This document shows, piece after piece, positions 55,483 through 64,000 of a stretch of DNA of 64,000 nucleotides (the first letter of the stretch is position 1; each line of letters opens with the position of its first letter). The notes under the pieces are model-generated. The model worked only from the letters and a program-made list of their open reading frames with translations, searched no databases and was not told the origin of the DNA. The stretch comes from Tribonema minus (taxonomy: Eukaryota > Sar > Xanthophyceae > Tribonematales > Tribonemataceae), in contig JAFCMP010000006.1 in the NCBI GenBank assembly GCA_017506865.1, forward strand, positions 372,001 to 436,000, read 5' to 3'. Position numbers and translations under genes: made by a program.

Positions 55483-55764
55483 TCACTTCTTGACTGATTG
55501 CCGAATGACCTCCTGAGGCGTCAGAGTCGACTTGCTCTCCCGGTAGGTGGCACGTTTGGCTCGGAGATACAGGGCAAATCCATCCTTGAGGTGCACGAGC
55601 ATCGCACGTTCCCGCTTCAAGCTCCAGAACTGTGGCCGTGGCCGCGGTGCTACTTTCTTCTTGTTTGCGGTGCGCTTCTTCTGCGTGTCCTTTGCAGCGA
55701 CTGACGCGTCATCGCCTGCATCGTCCGCTGCTGAGTCGGGCGTCTTATCACCATCAGTCTCCAT
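55483..55764 (-). CDS. Small basic protein, unrecognised
   Basis: Complete frame from ATG (55764) to TGA, 93 residues, no intron needed. The N-terminus is acidic (METDGDKTPDSAADDAGDD), followed by a lysine patch (KKRTANKKKVAPRPRP) and a more structured half (FWSLKRERAMLVHLKDGFAL). The lysine-rich patch suggests a nuclear or nucleolar protein, which is inference. It is divergent from the CLEC16A-like gene, 259 bp apart, which supports it being real. Confidence 0.6.
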   Translation of the reverse strand: METDGDKTPDSAADDAGDDASVAAKDTQKKRTANKKKVAPRPRPQFWSLKRERAMLVHLKDGFALYLRAKRATYRESKSTLTPQEVIRQSVKK

Positions 55765-56023
55765 CGTGGTTCATGCAGAGCACACTGTCTCGGCTTCAAC
55801 TCGCCATCAAAAACTTCAAGCTGGAAGTTCGTGAAACTTGTTGACCTGCGTGCCATCAAAGCAACTGATTCGCGCCCCGACTCTGTCCATCCATTTGATT
55901 CGACCAGCCGGGACGCACCTCGAGCTGCAGAAAGCTAGCTGCGGTCACAGGCAGCTGCATTGCTGCGGCGGCCCACTGTGAGTATTGCCGAACGCCATCA
56001 TTAAGCGCTGCCGAAGCTCAGCC
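55765..56023. promoter_or_regulatory. Divergent promoter of the small protein and CLEC16A-like gene
   Basis: 259 bp between two outward-facing ATGs. It contains CATCAAAAACTTCAAGCTGG near 55805. No clear TATA box seen. Confidence 0.45.
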
Positions 56024-58689
56024 ATGTCCTTTCTGTGGGGTGGCAATAGGCACAAGAGAAGGCCACCCGAGCAGACGGAGAACCGCCAGCGACGCATCGA
56101 TGGCTACAGCTACACGCTGCAACACTTGAGGGATTTGATATCTGCGCTCATGGTGAGTTCCTGTTGATGTTAGCGATAAGTTCCAGGTATGCTGTAATGA
56201 AAGCGTGTGCGCTCTCATATTGCGCACTTTCTCTCCGAATTCGCTGCTGCCTGTTGCACGCGTTGCGCGCAGGCGGTCAGCACGGTGACGCCAGAAAATG
56301 AGAAAGGTGTGATTGAGGCGTTGCGAGCCATGTCCGAGGTGAGAGCCTGCCAAAACGTGTTATAATGGTGCCGTAAATGGTGATAGCATGCGAATGAACT
56401 TGCACAGAAGCAACGAGTTCATTGTGCAGCTGCTGACGGCCCTGGCGATGCTACCGCATAAACCAACCGTTTGAGAAACTTCCGACTCAAATGTGCTCAT
56501 GCTGCAGCACACTGCACACCGTGCATGCCATGGCACACCATCACGCCAGTCTGCATAATGCCTTCTGGCTTCCGGACGCCTGATTGGAGATGTTCATGAG
56601 CCATGCAGGGCCTGAAATGTAGCACATCTACCCCAAAAGGGGGCGGCAAACAAATGGCAGCTGACTGCATGTTGAGCGCTGCAGCAGCATGATACATACA
56701 TACTCTGAATGGCACAGCAGCTCACATAGGAGAGTCACTTATACGCACCTCGCAGTCTCCCTCACTCGTACATGCTCCCGCTGGCAGACACATCAGGACG
56801 AGTGGAGGCCATGGAAATTCATGTCACTAGCAACTAGCCAGCACTTTCCATGCATCAGCGAGGCTTGCGGCACCAACGCCCAGAGCCGGCTCGACCTGAC
56901 CACGTGGCAGACTCAAACTCGCACCGGCTGTCAGAAATCTCTGCTCATGAAAAGCGGCGCCGCAATCAAGCTCGCCCCCTATCCCCTGCCCATATCGCTT
57001 TGCGTACGGGCTGACCTCAGGTGGTGGTGATGGGAGAAAACCGAGAGATGCGGCTGGCTCGTGCGCGGCAGGACAGCCTGGTGTTGTCACCAACTGTGGC
57101 GGGGGCAGTGGCGGCGGAGTTGCAGGAGGAGGCGATACCGGAAAAGAAAGCGGAGGAGCTCTTTGCGCTGTTCTGCGAGAAGAACATGATGGCAAGGCTC
57201 ATTGGTCTGCTCAGGGCGAACCACTGCCCGGTGGCGGTGCAGGTTAGTGCACGTGTTGTAATCAAGTGGGCTTTGGAGGACAGGGTGTGTGCGTGTGTGT
57301 ATGTGTGATGCTGACAGCGGAGGGCGCGCGTGCACGTCAGTAACTCAAACTTCAACCCCAACCCCAAGTTGTAGTTGATGTTTGATTCTGTTGAAGCGAT
57401 GAGGCCGCCACGGCGTACGTGTCACAGCCGTGTGTAAGCGTGCCCGGTAGCGGTCGATGCAATGCGGTCAGCTGACTGCGTGCAGCTGGCCCAAGTAGCT
57501 GCTCTGTGCACAGGCTCCGTCGAAGGCAACGTGCATGCGGTGCTCTCATGGCGTGCAAGTCAGGCAGTGTGCACCAGCACAAGTGACACAATTCATTATC
57601 GATTTTACACACAATGGCAAGCATAAAAGCGAAGGATCGGCTTCCACATGCGTTGAAGTGCTGCAAGACACGTGACTGGCCCTGTCCTTTGTGGCTGGAG
57701 TTTCAGTCCCACTTCCATCCATATACATGTCCTGATGCGGTCTCTGGGTCTCAATTTGCAAGCGCCGTCGCAGCGTCCTGACACCCATTAACATGTGGTA
57801 AAGCGCATTCCTGCTGATCAAGCTCCAATATGTTGGTGACATATGGCAACAATCAACTGTAGAGCATACAACATCAAAACCACTATATGAGCACGAGCTC
57901 AAAGCTGCTTCTAGCGCCGCTTTTCATTGTTGCATCTCGCGCATATGCACAATACGCTTTAACATTACCTCCGACGCAAAGTGGGGGCTGTTGAACTTCA
58001 AGGGTTTTAATCTTTGAAGAGGCAGCCAGAAGCGTGGCAGTTTTACGCAGGCTGCCAGTTCAGTTACTTGAGCACATCCTTAGGGACTGACTGCACTTAT
58101 ACTTCACTTTGCACTAGATTGAATGTGGGTTATAGGAGACTCAATGTCTTGTAAGTCATTGTGCAATGATCTGCATTGTGAGAATGTTTCGCGGACAAAT
58201 TGCCGGTACCACCAGAGCGTGACGTGTATGTAGCTTCGCGTCTTGAGAGTTCTTTCATCAACCTCATCGGTACCGTCAATACATCTTGCGGTTAATTTCG
58301 AGTGCTGGAAATCAGACTCAAAGCATTTGCACAAGGCAAAACAGAGTTCCGCGCGGTTGATTTTGATGTTCGCCAAACATCTCGCCTTGCCAACAGCGTG
58401 CCACAAGCATGTAGCCGCTAGAGTCACTTTGCTGGTGGTGAGTATTGCTGTGCTGACTGGCACGAGGCCAAGTCTAAGCGCTGTCATGTGCTGAGCGCTG
58501 TCATGTATAAAATTGCTCGCGACCACTACTGCAGGTGCAGGCTGACACAGACAGCGCCCACCCTGGCCAGCATGCGCCTCAAAGCTCTACTGTACTGGCG
58601 CTTGGATCATGATGAGCGCTGTCGTGCTGAGTCTGAGCCGTGCTGCTGCTGCGACATGTGCTGAGCGCTGCTGTGCTGAGCCTGAGCTG

Positions 58690-58748
<59 letters not shown>

Positions 58749-61700
58749 CTGCTAGTCCACTTTATTGCTGGGCGCTGCTGCTGCTGATTCCGAACTGCGT
58801 CGCCGCTGCATTCGCTGCGCGCCGCCGCAGGTGCAGGTGATACAGACCACGAGCATACTGGTCATGAACGTGCGCAGCGACACCAGCCTGTACTACATTC
58901 TGAGCAACAACCACGTCAACGATCTCATTGAGCACCACTTCGACTTCAGCGACGAGGAGGTGAGCGCTGCCACCACACATAAGTTTCTCGGTAAATTTCT
59001 AGTAGTGATGAAGCTGTGTATGCTGTTGCATGTGCTCTGTGCTTGGCTGTTTGAGGTGGCACAGTGCTGCCACCAGGCAAAAGCTTATCGGGAGATTTCG
59101 AGTAGTGTTGAAGTTGTGTACGCTGTTGTATGTGCTCTTCAGACAGCTCTTTGTGGCAATGGCACAGAGCCACTGCCGTGGCGTGCTTTCACGCTCATTC
59201 GACAGGCGCTACTGTGGCTGGCCTGCTTGCGACTGCTGCCGTTGTGCAGCCCGTGGCGGCAGCCAATGTTGGCGTCTTGAGTCAGAGTCATAAGTCAGAG
59301 TCCAGCGCTCATGATCGTCACGTGTGCAAAGTCCACACAAATGACTCTTTGCCTACCTTCACGAAACATACACTTTCACGAACTTGGCTAAGCCAAACAT
59401 TTGATTTACAGCCACAAATCATCTTCTGGGCGCGGGCGCTGTGTCACACAGCCATGGCCAATGCGCTCAGAGCAGAGCACTGTTGCCATCACCGTGCCGC
59501 CGCCATTCCCTCAATCTGAAACTGCGAGACCTCGGTAATTACATCTCTTTCTTGATATCGCTGACACGGAGCCGTTCTCTTCCCCCCCCCCTTCAACTTC
59601 AAAAACCTGCAGGTCCTCAGCCACTACATCTCCTTCTTGAAGACGCTGGCGCTGCGCCTCAGCGCCAACACGGTTCACTTCTTCTTCGTCCCTGACAGCG
59701 GCTACGGCGCAGCCACTGGCGGCGGCGGCAGCGGCAGCAGCGGCGGCGGCAATGGCGGCGGCGGCGGCGCCGGCGCCGGCGGTGGCGGCAGCGGCAGCGG
59801 TAGCGGCGGCAGCAGCGGCGGCGGCAGCGGCGGCGGCGGCAGCGGCGGCGGCAGCGTGTTTCCGCTGTACACGCACGCGCTGCAGCACATCGCGGACTGC
59901 GACAGCCACGTGCGCATCGCCGCGCTCACGGTGGCGCTGCATGTGCACAGCCTCTCCGACCCCCAGGCATGTAAAGTATCATGGGGTATGCACCAATTCA
60001 GAGTGGTGATACCATATGTAAGTAGAAGTCAACAGCCACGTGCGCAGTTGCCGCGCGCGCTGACGGTGGTGTTGCACGTGCACAACCTGGCCGACCCCCA
60101 GGTATGCAAGGTGTCGCGGAGTACGTGCCAATGCCGTTTTGGTGACAACGCATCCAGAAATTGACAGCGACGCGCGCAATCGCAGCGCGCGCTCACGGTG
60201 ACGCTGCCGTACGCTGCGCAGCCTCCCTGACCCCCCTGGCGGTATGCAGGTATCATGGGGCATGTACCGCATGCATGTGTAGGGTTTGCACAGCCTCAGC
60301 GGCGGTGTGGTTGCGGCCATGGCTGCTGACGTGTCGAGCCAGAGTGCGCAGCCTCTGTGACCCTTGGGTATGTAGGTATCATGGGGCATGGGTGTATGTA
60401 CGTGTCGCAGGTATGTAGGCATCATCGGGTCCAACATGAAGGTACAGTATGGCTTGTATTTGCGCAGGCCCAGCGTTGTCTTGTACGCACCGGCAGGATG
60501 GGGTATGGTATGTATGTACGTGTCGCAGCACTGGCGAAGAGCGCTGCTGCGTGCTAACGGTCCATGAGTGTCCCCGGCACATCGTCACCCCGCCCTGCGA
60601 TTTGCATGCGATGGTACTCTATCAAGCACTGCTGCATGCTGGCAGTTACATATGTCCCCAAGCACGTTGTCACCCCGCCCTGCTCATATGCAATGGTCCC
60701 TGTCAGGTGTTGGCTCTGAAAAGCCACCTGCTGTGTGTGCCAAACCTTCCTGTGAACCAGTTCCTTATGGCCCTGCGCTGAGAGTAGACAGGCCTGTGGC
60801 GGTTTCCACCTCCTGTGCACTAGTTGCAGTACTTGACCCCTATGTTGCGCGCGCATGAATTCCATCAACAGGTGGTGGCATTTCTCAGCAGGCCCGCCAG
60901 CCGCGCGGCCTTCTTTGGGCCCCTGGTCAGCAGACTCGCGTCACAGGTGAGTCACTGAGTCACTGAGTGAGTGAGTCCCCCTAGTACCCTGCGCAGCCAT
61001 CCACCCAGCAGCCTCAGGCAGCTGCCTCCCGCTGCCGTCTACTTTGAAGTATGCAACTAGCCTGGAGACTAGAATTGCTTGGACCATGTGATAGAGGAGG
61101 AGGGGGGGCGTGCCAGAGGCGACTACACCTAACCCTTACCCTGACCCTGACCCTGACCCTACTCTAACCGCCAATGCAATGTAGCACCCTCGTACTGTAC
61201 AGTCTGTACCTCGATGAGCTTGTCAGAGGTGACCAGCGTTAACCCTCGCCCTACCTAACCCTGCCGCTAACCCTAAGTAGCACTCTCATACACCGAAAGC
61301 TCGTCGAAGTTCAACTGACTGCAAGAAATCCGCAACGGCAATGGCGGCTTTGGCGGCACCAGCACAGCCAACAATGGTGATAGGATCAACAGTGGCCGAG
61401 GTGGAAAGTTAAATTCAGAAATGGAACGGCAAAAGGATCTTCCTCTATTTCATATTTGGCGCTCTGGAATACGAGCGAACCCGCGGCGACGACAGGGCGC
61501 ATGCCGCCGCAGCAGGAGCAGCAGCGGCGGCGGTGGCGACACATGTAACGCCACCTCCTGAACTGCCGCCATTAGGAATATGTATTAACTACCTGTCATC
61601 GCTCCGGCGCGTGTGCGTATAAATACAATACATTTCGCTAGCAGCGAATTCGCCAGGACTCAGTCTGTGGTTGGTATCCGCAGCACACGAGCGTTTGCAG

Positions 61701-63619
61701 AACATCCTGCCATGCACCATGCCGTTGGCCCCGTCAACTCCTGCGTGACGATTGGTGCAGCAGGCTGCACCACATCGGCTGCGTGCTGACAATACCACTC
61801 CTGTCGCACAGCATCGGGCCCTCTTGCTCACGGCAAGTGACTGTGAAGACGCTCATGCATGTGTACACTGCTTGCTGCGCGTTCGACAGTGTGAGGCGCT
61901 GGCGCGTGACTGTGCAGCACCCACTGCCTTCTAACTGCGTGTGTTCGCCTCTCGCTGCGCGTTCGACTGCAGTGTGAGACACTGGCGAGCGCGTATGCAG
62001 CAGCCAGCGGCTGCAACTGCCTTCTAACTGCGTGTGTACGCTGCTTGCTGCTCGTTCGACTGCAGTGTGAGGCACTGGCGAGCGACTATGCAGGGCCGAG
62101 CAACGGCAACACTCATGGCAGCGGCGCTGGCGCTGCTGTGAACAACGGCAGCGCAAGCCCCGGACCCGGGTCGGTGCGAGAGGCGCTAGCGGCAGTTCAA
62201 GACTCTATCTACTACTTGCAGGCAAGTTGAACTTCAACATGAACTTAAGTGCTTGCATTCGAGGCACTAGCGGCAGTCCAAGACTCTATCTACTACTTGC
62301 AGGCAAGTTGAACTTCAACATGAACTTGAGTGCTTGTATTCGAGGCCTAGTGGCAGTTCAAGACTCCATCTACTACTTGCAGGCAAGGATTTGAACTTCA
62401 ACATGAACATAAGTGCTTGCATTTCACCAGGTTAGAGGCACTAGCGGCAGTTCAAGACTCAATCTATTACTTGCAGGAAAGTTGAAGTTTAACACTTGCG
62501 TTCTACCAGATAAGCGAGAGCACTGCTGCGAAGTGGCACTCACGGATGGCGTGTGCGCCGTAGCTGTGTGGCAGCTTGTCTCTTTGAAGTCCTACACAGG
62601 GTATATTACGTCTTACACAGGGTATGTTATGTGTGGTTACGCCAAACCAGCGCCCACATAAAGGGTTAGGGTTAAGGTCAGGAAAGCGGTCTGGTTGTTT
62701 ACTGATGATGCACTTGCAGGCTCAGTGGGTTGATCCATGTGCGCTGCTAACAGGCGATATGGTGCCCATTCACTTTGGTGACCGCGTCCCCCTGTGCCGA
62801 CGTCTGACATCACGTTAGTGCGCGCATCAGACTCATGCACAGTCAACTTGACCGTTGTTGCAAAGTCAAACCCTAAATTCAATCAGGACGGATGCATAGT
62901 CAACTTGACCGTTGTTGCGAAGGCAGGCACTTGAGTGGTCCTGCGCGCCTGTGCTGACGTCTGACATGATGTTTGAGCGCGCATCGAACTCGTACGCTAC
63001 CTTGCATAGCCTACAGAGGTCAACTTTTTGTGACGAAGTTCAACTCTAGCTCAATTGGACGGAGCGCTCACGATAGGTACTTGACAAATTTGTGACAGTG
63101 CTCGTCCCACTACGACCATGCACGGGCACCCGTCAGCGCTTTCTGCTCCTGCGGCATAGTCAAGTGCTGCTTGAAGTGCAGCATGAAGACACTTCATGAT
63201 TTCAAGCACTGCTGGTAGCGTGCTTCCATACCGTCCAGGCCTGTATACTAGCCCACGGCCTTGACTGCGCATGCGCATCAGTGCTGTGTCACCGCCGATC
63301 ACACCATTCAAGCCTGTAGTCAGGGCGCCCAAGTTCAAAGGTGACGTGCCATCTTGCGCATAGAATCGTCCGCAGCTCCAGCGCTCAGCACCACCTGACC
63401 CCAGCGCTGCTGTTTTGTTGCGCAGGACGTCATTTGCATCATGCGCCCATGTTCAAAGGTGAAGGTCAGAGGTGATGTGCGATCCTGTGCATGGAACAGT
63501 CCGCAGTGCCACATCTTGACCACGGCGCTGTTTTTTTTTTCCGTTGTGCAGGACGTCTTTGAAGCTGCGGTGGACAGGCTGCAGGTGTGCGAGGGCTTGG
63601 CCAGGCACATCATTGACAC
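56024..63619 (+). CDS. CLEC16A: CLEC16A/TT9-like protein (FPL domain), 3' end missing
   Basis: Relative of animal CLEC16A/Ema and plant TT9/GFS9, membrane-trafficking and autophagy factors of the Golgi-endosome system. Eight exons read in phase: 56024-56152, 56273-56338, 57021-57242, 58831-58959, 59613-59966, 60872-60946, 62066-62221 and 63552-63619, then off the right edge. Family marks: TPENEKGVIEALRAMSE, FALFCEKNMMARLIGLLR, DTSLYYILSNNHVNDLIEHH, FDFSDEE, HYISFLKTLALRLSANTVHF and FPLYTHALQHIADCDSHVRI. Exon 5 has a glycine-rich insertion of about 45 residues from a (GGC)n tract between the FFFVPDS and FPLYTHA blocks. Exons 5 and 7 appear to end in GC donors (CAG, then GCATGT; CAG, then GCAAGT). 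Most introns contain copies of neighbouring exon edges. Confidence 0.95.
58690..58747 (+). repeat. (CTG)n microsatellite
   Basis: About 18 CTG units in the intron before CLEC16A-like exon 4; the surrounding DNA repeats TGCTGAGCGCTG and GTGCTGAGCCTGAGC. Confidence 0.95.
58966..59175 (+). repeat. About 105-bp tandem duplication in a CLEC16A-like intron
   Basis: Starting with GCTGCCACCA, two diverged copies share TAGTGWTGAAGYTGTGTAYG and CTGTTGYATGTGCTCT. The second begins near 59068. Confidence 0.75.
59519..59575 (+). repeat. Decayed copy of the CLEC16A-like exon-5 head
   Basis: CTCGGTAATTACATCTCTTT, then CTTGATATCGCTGACACGG corresponds to the start of exon 5 (CTCAGCCACTACATCTCCTT) about 95 bp downstream. 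No good acceptor remains. Confidence 0.6.
60030..60440 (+). repeat. Three copies of the CLEC16A-like exon-5 tail
   Basis: Copies near 60030-60101, 60180-60245 and 60320-60370 repeat CGCGCTGACGGTG, then CACGTGCACAACCTGG and GACCCCC, with a GTATG donor. The first copy has a proper CAG-GTATGC donor, whereas the intact exon has CAG-GCATGT. The spacers share ATCATGGGGCATG. Confidence 0.85.
61129..61276. repeat. Interstitial telomere-like repeats
   Basis: Clusters of CCCTAA, CCCTGA and related words (CCTAACCCTTACCCTGACCC and CTAACCCTGCCGCTAACCC). Smaller traces occur at 5206-5220, 53349-53380 and 62663-62675. No long perfect array. Confidence 0.6.
61878..62000 (+). repeat. Two copies of the CLEC16A-like exon-7 head
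   Basis: GTTCGAC(TGC)AGTGTGAGGC and ACTGGCGAGCG recur at 61879-61916 and 61960-62000, upstream of the intact exon 7 at 62066, in units of about 85-95 bp that also share CCTTCTAACTGCGTGTGT. Confidence 0.9.
62257..62480 (+). repeat. Three copies of the CLEC16A-like exon-7 tail
   Basis: GAGGC(A)CTAGCGGCAGT, CAAGACTCTATCTACTAC and TTGCAGGCAAG recur at about 62259, 62343 and 62433 in units of about 80-90 bp. Units carry GAACTTCAACATGAAC and AAGTGCTTGCATT from the intron; the last ends GTTGAAGTTTAAC instead. The GC donor is kept in the first two copies (GCAAGT; GCAAGG) and lost in the third (CAGGAAAG). Confidence 0.93.
62830..62935 (+). repeat. Short direct repeat in the last visible CLEC16A-like intron
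   Basis: CAGTCAACTTGACCGTTGTT (62839) and ATAGTCAACTTGACCGTTGT (62896) repeat with a period of about 58 bp. Confidence 0.7.
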
Positions 63620-63890
63620 GTGAGCCCTGACGTAATTGACCCAATTGCCACCCTATGCTTAACCGCTTCTTGGCGGGGGCACGCAAGCCCTTATGCCAGC
63701 CTAACAAGGCCAACGACACGTGCGCCCCAGATGTAACTGACCCGAACTGCAGCCCTAGCCCTAGCCGTTTTTTGGCCAGACACGCAAGCTCTCACCGGAA
63801 TTGACCTGAACTGCAAGCCTACCCCTAGACGCGATTTGGCCGGGGCACGAAAGCCCTAACGCTAGACCTGGCAAACAACCCCAACTTCTT
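63600..63890 (+). repeat. Three units of exon-8 tail plus intron start
   Basis: GACACGTGAGCC (the exon-8 end and donor at 63619) recurs as GACACGTGCGCC at 63715. GGCCNGNGCACGNAAGCC and CTGACCCGAACTGCA-like words repeat at about 63670-63690, 63735-63795 and 63800-63865, units of about 70-100 bp. Confidence 0.7.
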
Positions 63891-64000
63891 GCGCGGTCAG
63901 GCATGGACGTGAACCGTAACACCGAGTAGCCCGGACTGCAACTCTGAGTTGAACGAGTTGATCGGCGCGCGCAGCTGACTCTGCTTTCTTCACGTAGTGC

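Overview
The window is nuclear DNA of a green plant lineage, most likely a chlorophyte green alga. The genes are split by many spliceosomal introns, third codon positions are rich in G and C, and the proteins include a chloroplast iron-sulphur assembly factor (SufD) and plant-type regulators (DAWDLE/SNIP1, TIP41-like, PRA1, CLEC16A/TT9-like). A UGUAA-type polyadenylation word follows SufD. I cannot name the species. I rebuilt gene models by eye, joining exons only where splice sites, reading phase and family alignment all agreed.

Layout. 0.6-7.2 kb, minus strand: an M16 zinc protease whose 3' end runs off the left edge. 7.5-10.5 kb: two tandem 5'-truncated copies of a non-LTR retrotransposon. 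10.9-11.25 kb: a GC-rich minisatellite. 11.7-13.0 kb: a large inverted repeat; its right arm is an exon of an unrecognised minus-strand gene (12.4-14.2 kb) and its left arm a decayed copy. 14.2-32.3 kb is gene-poor: isolated exon-like pieces, an unrecognised gene with an acidic exon (22.1-24.3 kb), a 446-bp tandem array (24.35-25.38 kb), a terminal-inverted-repeat element (26.98-27.58 kb) and retroelement remnants. From 32.5 kb the window is gene-rich: PRA1 (+), DAWDLE/SNIP1 (-), TIP41-like (-), SufD (+), an unrecognised gene (-), a small basic protein (-), and CLEC16A-like (+), which runs off the right edge. Two gene pairs are divergent with short shared promoters (TIP41/SufD and the small protein/CLEC16A-like).

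The most unusual signals are genomic. First, the retrotransposon copies are flanked by duplications that all contain the word ACTTCAA (or its complement TTGAAGT), and a second short retroelement tail has also inserted into such a word. By hand count the word occurs about 70 times in the window, against about 8 expected for a random 7-mer on both strands. Second, intact exons in most of the long genes are accompanied by decayed partial copies of their own edges, each with the neighbouring splice site: exon heads lie upstream of the intact exon and exon tails downstream. Tail-copy units commonly carry ACTTCAA. Together these suggest a genome shaped by a site-directed retroelement endonuclease and by repeated short tandem duplications across exon-intron borders.
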